Below are positions 1 through 6,939 of a DNA stretch of 22,728 bases, piece by piece. Under the pieces are notes generated by a model that saw only the letters and a list, made by a program, of their open reading frames with translations, did not search any database and was not told the origin of the DNA. This stretch comes from JALZHR01 sp036389695 (lineage in GTDB: Bacteria; Acidobacteriota; Blastocatellia; Pyrinomonadales; Pyrinomonadaceae). The translations under genes were made by a program, and so were the position numbers. Location: assembly GCA_036389695.1 (NCBI GenBank), contig DASVWG010000219.1, forward strand, positions 1 to 22,728, in the 5' to 3' direction. Each line of letters opens with the position of its first letter. Within the stretch, counting starts at the first letter, position 1.

Positions 1-37
1 GTCGTTTACGGCGTGGTCAAATGAGGGATAAATATCG

Positions 38-111
38 AAAGGGCGTTTCAACGTCCTTTTTCTTTGGCTTGAGCCAATTCATTGTCTGGGAAGGACGTTG
101 AAACGCCCTTT
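38..111. repeat. 21-bp perfect inverted repeat within a possible MITE-like element
   Basis: Arms 38-58 and 91-111 are perfect reverse complements (left arm begins AAAGGGCGTTTC) separated by 32 bp. The spacer contains a smaller hairpin, TTGGCT/AGCCAA at 64-69 and 72-77. A 7-bp inverted pair, CGTGGTC at 12-18 and GACCACG at 130-136, brackets the structure, and ACGTCCT/AGGACGT at 134-140 and 143-149 adds a further dyad that shares the word AGGACGT with the main arms. No coding sequence overlaps. It could be a small non-autonomous transposable element, or the terminator of a gene lying to the left of the window. Confidence 0.75.
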
Positions 112-232
112 TATTGATTCGTTTTTTCCGACCACGTCCTGAAGGACGTCGCTATTTTTTCCGGCAACACTCTATTAGGACACTACCGAAAAAGAAAATC
201 GTTTAACAGAAAAGAGATAGCGTAAAAAGGAA

Positions 233-263
233 TGTAGGGGCAGGCACACGGGCGCGCCCTACA
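233..263. repeat. Short REP-like palindrome headed by GTAG
   Basis: TGTAGGG at 233-239 and CCCTACA at 257-263 are perfect reverse complements around a GC-rich 17-bp centre. The GTAG start followed by a GC-rich hairpin is the layout of REP sequences mobilised by REP-associated tyrosine transposases. Only one copy of this sequence is seen in the window, so dispersal cannot be shown here. Confidence 0.5.
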
Positions 264-286
264 AATTTTATTATAAAGAACATAAA

Positions 287-378
287 AGGCGGAAACGCGA
301 CAGTTATGGAGCGTGTTTAAGTTCGGCAATTTGCTAGGCTAATCTTTAACACGCTCCATAACTGTCGCGTTTCCGCCT
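287..378. repeat. 92-nt hairpin with 31-bp perfect arms
   Basis: The arm at 287-317 (begins AGGCGGAAACGCGACAG) is the exact reverse complement of 348-378, with a 30-nt centre at 318-347. The pairing extends by two further bases if one T is bulged. No ORF of note lies inside and no T-run follows closely on either strand, so it does not look like an ordinary terminator. It may be a miniature mobile element or a structured transcript. Confidence 0.8.
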
Positions 379-382
379 AAAG

Positions 383-424
383 AAAAAGTGAACGACGAAT
401 AACAAATTCACCGTTCACTTTTTT
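383..424 (-). terminator. Putative terminator of the ferredoxin gene
   Basis: AAAAAGTGAACG at 383-394 pairs perfectly with 412-423, giving a 12-bp stem around a 17-nt loop. Read on the minus strand the hairpin begins about 20 nt after the ferredoxin stop codon and its 3' side ends in a T-rich run, as in a rho-independent terminator. Confidence 0.6.
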
Positions 425-444
425 CTAAAAAAACTTCTTAAAAT

Positions 445-741
445 TTATTCGGGGTCGCCTTTACAGCCCGGACCGAAAAGCGCGGGTTGTTTGGTGCTGA
501 TAATCGGGTAATTTTCGGCTTCGGCGTTTTTTTCCAGCCAGTCCATATATTCGGGCGGAATCGACATGTCCGAGTAAATGGCTTCGACCGGACATTCCGG
601 CAGACAGGCGTCGCAGTCGATACAGGTATCAGGATTAATCACAAGCCGGTCGGGAAGTTCGTGAAAGGCTTCGACCGGGCAAACCGCCGCACAGTCGGTA
701 TATTTACATTCCACGCACGGCTCAACTACGATATACGTCAT
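445..741 (-). CDS. fdxA: 7Fe (3Fe-4S/4Fe-4S) ferredoxin, FdxA type
   Basis: A 98-residue low-potential electron carrier acting in the cytoplasm. Two cluster motifs are visible. C9-x7-C17-x3-C21-P, with an additional C12, is the 3Fe-4S site of Azotobacter ferredoxin I-type proteins. C40-x2-C43-x2-C46-x3-C50-P is the 4Fe-4S site. The opening residues MTYIVVEPC and the acidic tail after the second cluster match the length and layout of the family. AGGAGA lies 9 nt upstream of the ATG (751-756 on the plus strand). It diverges from glpX, and the two share a promoter region. The electron-transfer partner cannot be read from the neighbourhood. Confidence 0.93.
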   Translation of the reverse strand: MTYIVVEPCVECKYTDCAAVCPVEAFHELPDRLVINPDTCIDCDACLPECPVEAIYSDMSIPPEYMDWLEKNAEAENYPIISTKQPALFGPGCKGDPE

Positions 742-782
742 TCTAAAAATTCTCCTCAGCAGAATAATAAGTTAAAAGAAAG

Positions 783-820
783 ATTATACTTGTCATTAGG
801 CGATAGACAAGTGTTAAAAT
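783..820. promoter_or_regulatory. Overlapping divergent promoters and operator-like dyad between fdxA and glpX
   Basis: On the minus strand TATAAT (783-788) lies 16 bp from TTGTCT (805-810), directing fdxA with a leader of about 35 nt. On the plus strand TTGTCA (790-795) precedes TAAAAT (815-820) by 19 bp, directing glpX, also with a leader of about 35 nt. The -35 boxes fall in the two arms of a 7-bp dyad, ACTTGTC (788-794) and GACAAGT (806-812). A protein bound to this dyad would cover both promoters. The minus-strand promoter is the stronger match. Confidence 0.55.
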
Positions 821-861
821 GCCTTCAATATTTATTACCAACAAATTTTAAGGAAAAGCGA

Positions 862-1899
<1,038 letters not shown>

Positions 1900-1902
<3 letters not shown>

Positions 1903-1983
1903 TCCTTCGTCCTTTGTCCTTCGCTCGTTGAGCTAAGACAACAGAGTTCAATATAATTTCAACTAACGAAGGACGAAGGACTA
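1900..1983. repeat. Heptad (GAAGGAC) inverted repeat between glpX and the DUF2085 gene
   Basis: The left array consists of TCCTTCG/TCCTTTG units starting in the glpX stop codon; the right array is GAAGGAC twice. Fifteen bases pair perfectly (1900-1914 with 1969-1983) around a 54-nt loop. The right arm also supplies the GAAGGA that serves as Shine-Dalgarno sequence for the next gene (1975-1980, 4 nt before the ATG), so folding would hide that ribosome-binding site. Confidence 0.75.
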
Positions 1984-1984
1984 A

Positions 1985-2524
1985 ATGCCCGAACCCATCG
2001 AAAATTACATCCCGCAGGCGCTTGTCAGACAGCAGAAACGGCAGGCTTTTTTCGCCTGGGGCTTTGTTTTTACGATTGCGCTCGTCTGGATTGGCTTAAT
2101 CGTTTCCGCGCCGCTGGCGAAGGCGAGCGGTTTGACGGGTTATGCAAATCCGGTTTACACGTTTTTCAGTTATCTGTGTCACCAGATTCCGGAGCGTTCG
2201 TTTCACGCGGGCGAGTTTCCTTTCGCCGTCTGCTCGCGTTGTTTCGGGTTTTATTTCGGATTTCTGCTCGGTTTGGGCGTGTATCCTTTTTTTCGACGGC
2301 TGGAAAGCATCGAGCCGTTTCGGCGTTTCTGGCTTTTTCTGGCGTTGATTCCGATGGGGCTGGATTGGTCGCTCGGGTTTTTCGGGATTTGGGAAAACAC
2401 GCCCGCTTCGCGCTCGATAACGGGTGCGATTCTGGGTTTTACATGCGCGTTTTTCATCGTTCCGGCGCTGGCGGAAATCAGCCGGTTTTTTGTTGACCGG
2501 AAAGTAAAAAGGCTGTCTCGCTGA
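1985..2524 (+). CDS. DUF2085 family integral membrane protein
   Basis: A 179-residue inner-membrane protein. The family signature is clear: CHQIPERS (residues 65-72) followed by C83-S-R-C86-FGFY. These four conserved Cys/His positions look like a metal or redox site near the membrane face, though no function is established for the family. Hydrophobic segments are at about 22-44, 84-103, 113-133 and 145-166. It starts 82 bp after glpX and may be co-transcribed with it, subject to the hairpin in between. Its last codons lie inside the terminator. Confidence 0.88.
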   Translation: MPEPIENYIPQALVRQQKRQAFFAWGFVFTIALVWIGLIVSAPLAKASGLTGYANPVYTFFSYLCHQIPERSFHAGEFPFAVCSRCFGFYFGFLLGLGVYPFFRRLESIEPFRRFWLFLALIPMGLDWSLGFFGIWENTPASRSITGAILGFTCAFFIVPALAEISRFFVDRKVKRLSR

Positions 2525-2534
2525 CAGCCTTTTT
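2506..2534 (+). terminator. Rho-independent terminator overlapping the DUF2085 stop codon
   Basis: AAAAAGGCTGTC (2506-2517) and GACAGCCTTTTT (2523-2534) form a perfect 12-bp stem with a 5-nt loop, ending in a T-run. The TGA stop at 2522-2524 sits at the start of the descending arm. Confidence 0.92.
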
Positions 2535-2644
2535 GCATCTAAATTATTTTGGATAAGTAGTTTTTAAACTGTGTTGGCAACGCCTAATCTCCGGCGTCCC
2601 GTGATAAGCAATTCTTATTATATTCATTTTTCGGTCAAATTGAC

Positions 2645-2706
2645 AAGTTTTGTTTTTAGAAAACTTACAATTCCGAACAAGTTTTTTTTCACCGCCTGTA
2701 TGGCGG
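2645..2706. other. Two small intergenic hairpins
   Basis: AAGTTTT (2645-2651) pairs with AAAACTT (2660-2666). CCGCC (2692-2696) pairs with GGCGG (2702-2706), flanked by a T-run before and an A-run after, which would act as a weak terminator on the minus strand. No ORF is supported between 2525 and 2876; the rest of that gap is the heptad hairpin and a possible promoter. Confidence 0.4.
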
Positions 2707-2714
2707 CGAAAAAC

Positions 2715-2792
2715 AAGGCAAAAGGCAAAAGGTAAAAGGCAAAAACAGGAATCGTTTTAAAGTTTTGCCTTTTTACTTTTGCCTTTTGCCTT
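2715..2792. repeat. Heptad (AAGGCAA) inverted repeat, about 31-bp arms
   Basis: The left arm reads as the 7-mers AAGGCAA, AAGGCAA, AAGGTAA, AAGGCAA. The right arm (2762-2792) is its reverse complement except for one-base shifts around the TAAAA unit. The loop is about 15 nt. A good terminator already lies 180 bp upstream, so this structure is not needed for DUF2085 termination. Confidence 0.85.
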
Positions 2793-2811
2793 CTCTGACC
2801 CTGTTTCCCGA

Positions 2812-2840
2812 TTGACTATTTCGCCGAATAATCGCAAAAT
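2812..2840 (+). promoter_or_regulatory. Possible promoter for the small gene and the protease
   Basis: TTGACT (2812-2817) is followed after 17 bp by CAAAAT (2835-2840), 36 bp before the start codon. The -10 box matches only four of six consensus positions. Confidence 0.3.
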
Positions 2841-2876
2841 TACCTTTGCTTTTATTTAAATGAGGAGTGCTGACAG

Positions 2877-3158
2877 GTGAGTTTTAGCCGTGATAGCGCA
2901 GTTCAGAGAGCGAAACAGGACTTGGCACAGCGTCTGGGAGTTGCGGAATCCGAAATTCGGCTCGCTTCTGCCAGCGAAGAGGATTTTCCCAATTCGTCGC
3001 TCGGCGCGCCGGTCGATGATGAAATGTCAGCGCAGATGATTTCGAGCGGCTGGAAGATAAACCTGGAAGCCGACGAGAAAAAATATGAGTATCGTGCCGA
3101 TAAATATCAGCTCCGGCTGCGCAAATTTAACGGAACAAATTACATTATAGAATCGTGA
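2877..3158 (+). CDS. Small protein with a SLGxP / GWKI-L-YEYR domain, unknown function
   Basis: 93 residues, starting at GTG with GAGGAG 9 nt upstream (2862-2867). No signal peptide is visible. The pattern is an N-terminal helix with AKQDLAQRLGV and EIRL, then FPNSSLGAP (about 38-46), then GWKINLEADEKKYEYRAD (about 58-75). It resembles the uncharacterised SLGCP / GYRI-L / YEYH domain that I recall from secreted proteins of cyanobacteria and Chloroflexota; that link is from memory, not a search. The gene lies 54 bp upstream of a subtilisin-like protease with a stem-loop between. Being paired with the protease suggests, but does not show, a role in controlling it. Confidence 0.75.
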   Translation: MSFSRDSAVQRAKQDLAQRLGVAESEIRLASASEEDFPNSSLGAPVDDEMSAQMISSGWKINLEADEKKYEYRADKYQLRLRKFNGTNYIIES

Positions 3159-3162
3159 TTAA

Positions 3163-3192
3163 TAAGCAGGAAGCCGAAGGTCTTTCTGCTTA
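3163..3192 (+). other. Stem-loop between the small gene and the protease
   Basis: TAAGCAGGAAG (3163-3173) pairs with 3182-3192 over 11 bp including one G-U pair, with an 8-nt loop. It lies just after the stop codon at 3156-3158 and has no long T-run, so it would attenuate transcription or stabilise the upstream message rather than terminate fully. Confidence 0.5.
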
Positions 3193-3212
3193 AAGTATTT
3201 TGGGAGTAAAAA

Positions 3213-4634
3213 ATGAATCGACAGAATATTTGGATTCATATCACCATCGCCGTCATTATCATTACGCTGGCGGCGGTTTTAGGACAAATCAGGCGTTGGC
3301 AATCGACGCTCGGAATGTTTAATGACAAGAACGCGACGAAGCAGACGACCAAGCCGACGACGGTTAATCGCACATCGAAGGATTGCCAACCGGAAGTTCT
3401 GGTCAAGTTTCGTCCTGAAGTGGGTTTAGCGGAAATTAAAAAGATTGCCGCCAAAAATAACGATAAGGTCGAAGACGAAATCGAAGCGGTCAAAAATTTG
3501 ATTTCGATTGACGATCTGGACGGCTCGGAAGCGGAAAAAGTCGCCGAGCAGTATCGCAAGATGTCGGATTTGGTTTTGTACGCCGAGCCGATTGTCCAAA
3601 TCAATCTTGAGCCGACCGAAACTTTCCGCGAAGTCGCGGCAAAGCCTTCGGACGAGCCTAATTTGCCGAACGACCCGATGTTCGGCGACCAGTGGGCTTT
3701 GAAAAACGCCGGTCAAAACGGCGGCAAGGAAAACGCCGACATTTCGGCGATAAAAGCCTGGGCGAAGACGAAAGGCAGCAAAAAGGTCGTCGTCGCCGTG
3801 CTCGATAGCGGCGTCGATTACACGCATCTGGATTTGGTTTCCAATATCTGGATTCGCCCCGACAATATTCCGCAATACAGGGACGACGAGCTCGGCGTTT
3901 TCAACGATATGAACGGCTTTAACGCGTCGGAAAATCTGTCTGACCCGATGGACGAAAACGGTCACGGAACGCATTGCGCGGGCGTTATCGGCGCGGAAGG
4001 CGACAACGAACAGGGAATCGCCGGAATCAACTGGCAGGTCGAAATTATGCCGCTCAAATTTTTGGGTAAAGGCGGTTTCGGCTCGACCAAAGACGCGATT
4101 GAAGCCATCAATTACGCGATTGACCGCAAGCAGAAAGGCGTCAACGTTCGGATAATCAGCGCCAGTTGGGGCTCGACCGTTTATTCCAAAGCTCTGGAAG
4201 ACGCCATTCGCGCGGCGGGCGAGCAGGGAATTTTATTTGTCGCGGCGGCGGGAAATGACGCGGGCAACAACGACAAGCGCCCGCATTATCCTTCAAACTA
4301 CAATCTGCCGAACGTCATCAGCGTCGCCGCGCTCGACCGCGCGGACAATCTCGCTTCGTTTTCCAATTACGGTCCGAAAACGGTTCACGTCGCCGCGCCG
4401 GGCAAAGATATTCTTTCGACCTGGCTGAAAGACGGTTACCGTGAAGCCTCCGGCACTTCGATGGCGACGCCGCAGGTTGCCGGCGTCGCGGCGCTGATTC
4501 TGGCAAACGAGCCGAATCTGACGGTCGAAAAACTCCGCGAAAGAATTTTGAAATCCGTCGATAAGATTGATTCCTTAAACGGAAAAATCGAAAACGGCGG
4601 ACGTCTTAACGCGTCGAAAGCGCTCGGAAATTAA
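3213..4634 (+). CDS. Membrane-anchored subtilisin-like serine protease (S8)
   Basis: 473 residues. An N-terminal hydrophobic segment (about 7-25) is a signal anchor or uncleaved signal, followed by a Lys/Thr-rich linker. Residues 58-132 look like a fervidolysin-type propeptide (EVLVKFRPEVG onward, ending LYAEPIVQINL). The S8 triad is complete: D198 in VAVLDSGVD, H251 in NGHGTHCAG and S416 in GTSMATPQVAG, with oxyanion N348 in AAAGND. It is therefore expected to be an active secreted or membrane-tethered endopeptidase. GGGAG lies 6-7 nt before the ATG. The substrate is unknown. A strong terminator follows. Confidence 0.93.
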   Translation: MNRQNIWIHITIAVIIITLAAVLGQIRRWQSTLGMFNDKNATKQTTKPTTVNRTSKDCQPEVLVKFRPEVGLAEIKKIAAKNNDKVEDEIEAVKNLISIDDLDGSEAEKVAEQYRKMSDLVLYAEPIVQINLEPTETFREVAAKPSDEPNLPNDPMFGDQWALKNAGQNGGKENADISAIKAWAKTKGSKKVVVAVLDSGVDYTHLDLVSNIWIRPDNIPQYRDDELGVFNDMNGFNASENLSDPMDENGHGTHCAGVIGAEGDNEQGIAGINWQVEIMPLKFLGKGGFGSTKDAIEAINYAIDRKQKGVNVRIISASWGSTVYSKALEDAIRAAGEQGILFVAAAGNDAGNNDKRPHYPSNYNLPNVISVAALDRADNLASFSNYGPKTVHVAAPGKDILSTWLKDGYREASGTSMATPQVAGVAALILANEPNLTVEKLRERILKSVDKIDSLNGKIENGGRLNASKALGN

Positions 4635-4660
4635 ACCCGGGTTCAAACAGAAAAAACTTT

Positions 4661-4696
4661 AATGCGGTGAGCAATAGTTCACCGCATTTTTATTTT
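4661..4696 (+). terminator. Rho-independent terminator of the protease gene
   Basis: AATGCGGTGA (4661-4670) pairs perfectly with 4679-4688 around an 8-nt loop, followed by a T-rich tract. It begins 27 nt after the protease stop codon. Confidence 0.88.
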
Positions 4697-4837
4697 AACC
4701 AATTCGTCAAACGCTCAACCATTTGGAACATATTTTCAAGCCGAAGATTTTTTTTTAACTTCCGAAGAAATGTTCGTATTTCTCTTAATTGCTGAAAAAA
4801 CAAGACTTAATTCTCTTAATCTCTTTTCTCAGGAAAA

Positions 4838-4853
4838 TGGCACACGCTTTGCT
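4838..4853 (+). promoter_or_regulatory. Sigma-54 (RpoN) -24/-12 promoter
   Basis: TGGCAC-N5-TTGCT matches the sigma-54 core consensus exactly, with the -24 GG at 4839-4840 and the -12 GC at 4851-4852. Transcription would start near 4863, leaving a leader of about 79 nt before the ATG at 4942. Upstream, TCTCTTAAT occurs at 4781-4789 and 4812-4820, 31 bp apart on the same face of the helix, and CCGAAGA at 4741 and 4762; either pair could be activator sites. The remainder of the 4635-4941 gap holds only the preceding terminator. Confidence 0.7.
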
Positions 4854-4941
4854 GATACGGAAAGCGTCAACGCAACGTGCCGAGCCGAAAAGCGAGCGAG
4901 TTGCGGTTTGTTGGAAAGAATTTTTTGAGGAGAAAATTATA

Positions 4942-5490
4942 ATGAATCGTTTTAAGAATTTACTCGCAGGTTTTGCGTTCACTCTTTTGATTTTGGGTTT
5001 GCCGACGCTCGCGGCGGCGCAATGGCGCGATAACGACGACTACAACCGCAATCGTGACCGTGATTATCGCAACGACCGCAACTACAATCGCGGCAATCTG
5101 CGCTCGGCGATTAATCGCCTGGCAAATCGGGCGGAAAATTTCGAGCGTCGTCTCGACCGCGAACTCGACCGCAGCCGTTACGACGACCGCAATCGCGAAG
5201 ACCGTCTGAATCGTTTAGCCAATGATTTTACGCGCGCTGCCGAACGTCTCGAAGATAGATTTGACGACGGACGCAATATGAACAACAGCTCCGACGAAGC
5301 GCAGAGAGTTTTGCAGCTCGGACGCCAGCTGGAAAACGCGCTCAATCGCTCGCGCATCGGCGGTAACGCGCGGAATGAATGGTATTCGATTCAACAGGAT
5401 TTAAATACGATTGCCAACGCTTACGGTTACAACAATCGCAATCGTCGCGGCGGAAATAACAGAGATTGGCGTGATTATCTGCCTTTCTAA
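4942..5490 (+). CDS. Secreted Arg/Asn/Asp-rich protein, unknown function
   Basis: 182 residues. The frame is open from 4789, but the ATG at 4942 has GAGGAG 9 nt before it and opens a clear signal peptide (hydrophobic residues 7-23, predicted cleavage after AAA at 24-26). The mature protein starts with a stretch dominated by N, R, D and Y (about 27-52). A charged helical region rich in heptad-like R/L/E/D spacing follows (about 53-125), and it ends in another N/R/G-rich tail. No enzymatic motif is recognised. The alternating charges suggest a soluble periplasmic or surface protein with helical pairing. The sigma-54 promoter upstream suggests expression only under a specific cue. Confidence 0.8.
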   Translation: MNRFKNLLAGFAFTLLILGLPTLAAAQWRDNDDYNRNRDRDYRNDRNYNRGNLRSAINRLANRAENFERRLDRELDRSRYDDRNREDRLNRLANDFTRAAERLEDRFDDGRNMNNSSDEAQRVLQLGRQLENALNRSRIGGNARNEWYSIQQDLNTIANAYGYNNRNRRGGNNRDWRDYLPF

Positions 5491-5561
5491 AATCGCTAAA
5501 AGGGTTTGACGCGGCTTCGCTTTCCAGACCTTCCGAATCCAGAATGGAGCCGTGTTAATCG

Positions 5562-5595
5562 AAAAGCCTGAGTTTTTTAAGACTCAGGCTTTTTT
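5562..5595 (+). terminator. Rho-independent terminator after the secreted protein
   Basis: AAAAGCCTGAGT (5562-5573) pairs perfectly with 5582-5593 around an 8-nt loop, ending in six Ts. Confidence 0.92.
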
Positions 5596-5634
5596 GCGTT
5601 TCGCGCGGCTTTGCACAACAATGAAAAGATAATG

Positions 5635-5723
5635 AATTGTTCATTATAAATTTTAAATTGTAAATTGATGCGCAATATATTTTGTCAAACAATGAACAAT
5701 TGACAATTAACAATTTACAATTT
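5635..5723. repeat. Heptad (ACAATTN) array with crossed inverted repeats
   Basis: The right side is four consecutive 7-mers, ACAATTG, ACAATTA, ACAATTT, ACAATTT (5696-5723). Segment 5635-5645 is the reverse complement of 5691-5701, and 5655-5667 is the reverse complement of 5711-5723. The order A, B, A', B' means the two pairings cross and cannot both form as a simple nested hairpin. With the terminator above, this fills the 5491-5794 gap. Confidence 0.75.
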
Positions 5724-5794
5724 GGCTTCGACTTTATTCGTAGTTTTTCTTATTTTTGTGCAAAGCCATTTTGCGCTTTATTCGTTTTCTTTCT

Positions 5795-6634
5795 ATGCTG
5801 GGAACACTTTATCTGGTCGCCACGCCGATCGGCAATTTGCAGGACTTTACATTTCGCGCCGTCGAAATTTTAAAATCGGTTGACCTCATCGCCTGCGAAG
5901 ACACGCGCCATACGCGCAAGCTTTTGACGCATTACGGCATTTCAAACCGGCTGGTCAGCTATCACGAACACAACGAGCACGAGCGCGCCGGAGAATTAGC
6001 CGCGCGCTTGCAGGAAGGAAAATCAATCGCCGTCGTCTCGGACGCGGGAACGCCCGCCATCTGCGACCCGGCGTTTCGGATTGTGCAAAAAGCTCACGAA
6101 ATCGGCGGGCGCGTCGTTTCGATTCCGGGCGCGGCGGCTTTCGTCAGCGCGCTGATTATTTCCGGCTTGCCGACCGATTCGATGTTTTTCGGCGGCTTTC
6201 TGCCTTCCAAAAAAAGCGAAAGACAAAAGCGCCTGGCGGAAGTCAGGGAAATTCCCTCCACCTTGATTTTTTACGAGACGCCGCACCGCCTAGCAAAATC
6301 GCTGGCTGACTGCGCCGAAATTTTAGGCGACCGAAAAGCGGTCGTCGCGCGCGAATTGACCAAGCTGCACGAAGAAACGATTCGCGGAAATTTAACGGAA
6401 CTGGCGAAGAACTTTTCGGAAAAAAACGTTAAAGGCGAAATAGTTTTAGTCATTGATAGGGAAGAAACTCAAAGACCGAAGTCCGAAGACCAAAGACCGA
6501 ACTCGCTGTCTTTGCGAGTTCAGGAATTAGAAAAAGATTTCGACCACAAAACGGCGCTGAAAAGGGCGGCGAAGGAATTCGGCTTGTCGCGTTCGGAAGC
6601 TTACCGGATTTTAATTTCGGAAAAAAACAGATAA
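5795..6634 (+). CDS. rsmI: 16S rRNA (cytidine-1402-2'-O)-methyltransferase RsmI
   Basis: 279 residues. It uses S-adenosylmethionine to methylate the ribose of C1402 in the decoding centre of 16S rRNA. Family motifs are present in order: LYLVATPIGNLQD (5-17), CEDTRHTRKLL (34-44), SDAGTPAICDP (82-92), PGAAAFVSALIISGLP (111-126), GFLPSKKSER (134-143), FYETPHR (159-165). The C-terminal domain is a helix-turn-helix-like segment ending in AYRILISEKNR. The ATG at 5795 gives the conserved N terminus; the longer frame from 5756 adds nothing familiar, and no clear Shine-Dalgarno sequence precedes it. Residues 225-239 are encoded by a heptad repeat insertion between the catalytic and C-terminal domains. 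Confidence 0.93.
   Translation: MLGTLYLVATPIGNLQDFTFRAVEILKSVDLIACEDTRHTRKLLTHYGISNRLVSYHEHNEHERAGELAARLQEGKSIAVVSDAGTPAICDPAFRIVQKAHEIGGRVVSIPGAAAFVSALIISGLPTDSMFFGGFLPSKKSERQKRLAEVREIPSTLIFYETPHRLAKSLADCAEILGDRKAVVARELTKLHEETIRGNLTELAKNFSEKNVKGEIVLVIDREETQRPKSEDQRPNSLSLRVQELEKDFDHKTALKRAAKEFGLSRSEAYRILISEKNR
6471..6521 (+). repeat. Heptad array inserted in frame within rsmI
   Basis: Four consecutive 7-mers, AAAGACC, GAAGTCC, GAAGACC, AAAGACC (6471-6498), run into a hairpin, GAACTCGC (6499-6506) with GCGAGTTC (6514-6521) and a 7-nt loop. The array encodes a hydrophilic linker, QRPKSEDQRPN, in a position where RsmI needs no conserved residues. Confidence 0.8.
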
Positions 6635-6682
6635 CGTTTGTTGGAATAAGAAAAAGCCGAAAAAATCAAAAAACCGGTGTCA

Positions 6683-6767
6683 GTAGCCCGACCGTGAGGG
6701 AGGGCTTCCGTCTTTAATGAGCGAGAGCTTCATCTGAAATGAAAGCCCGCGCTGACGCTTGGGCTAC
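6683..6767. repeat. REPIN-like element, copy 1
   Basis: Two REP-type hairpins in inverted orientation. The first is GTAG then AGCCC...GGGCT (6683-6706). The second, read on the minus strand, is also GTAG then AGCCC...GGGCT (6767 back to 6744), with inner GCG/CGC pairing. The first hairpin has CC/GG inner pairs closing a GTGA loop. A 37-bp spacer separates the two. The same pair occurs in reverse orientation at 22018-22079, with matching GTGTCA flanks. The 5' GTAG tetranucleotide and inverted pairing are hallmarks of REP sequences mobilised by TnpA-REP (RAYT) transposases; none is encoded here. The rest of the 6635-6939 gap holds the leader of the next gene. Confidence 0.85.
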
Positions 6768-6888
6768 CGACGCGCGCGGATAGAAAATTTTCTCGTAAGT
6801 CGGGCAACCGCGCGACTTATTGTGACACCTAAAAAAGTGTAACAGACCTGACGAATTTAGCAGTATCGAATTTGTTAGGCTTTTTTTA

Positions 6889-6936
6889 TTGCTTTAAAAG
6901 CAAATTTTCTCTAGTAAACAAGGAGTATATTTATAC
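6889..6936 (+). promoter_or_regulatory. Leader of the beta-barrel gene with displaced ribosome-binding site
   Basis: TTGCTTT-A-AAAGCAA (6889-6903) is a palindrome. AAGGAG (6920-6925) lies 14 nt before the ATG, longer than the usual 5-9 nt. The intervening bases hold GTAT/ATAC (6925-6928 with 6933-6936), a mini-hairpin that would shorten the effective distance. A very similar leader precedes skp. Confidence 0.45.
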
Positions 6937-6939
6937 ATC

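Noticed and set aside
487..861. N-terminal extension of glpX
   Set aside because: The extra 125 codons are the antisense of fdxA plus the promoter region; the ATG at 862 has a Shine-Dalgarno match and the family N terminus.
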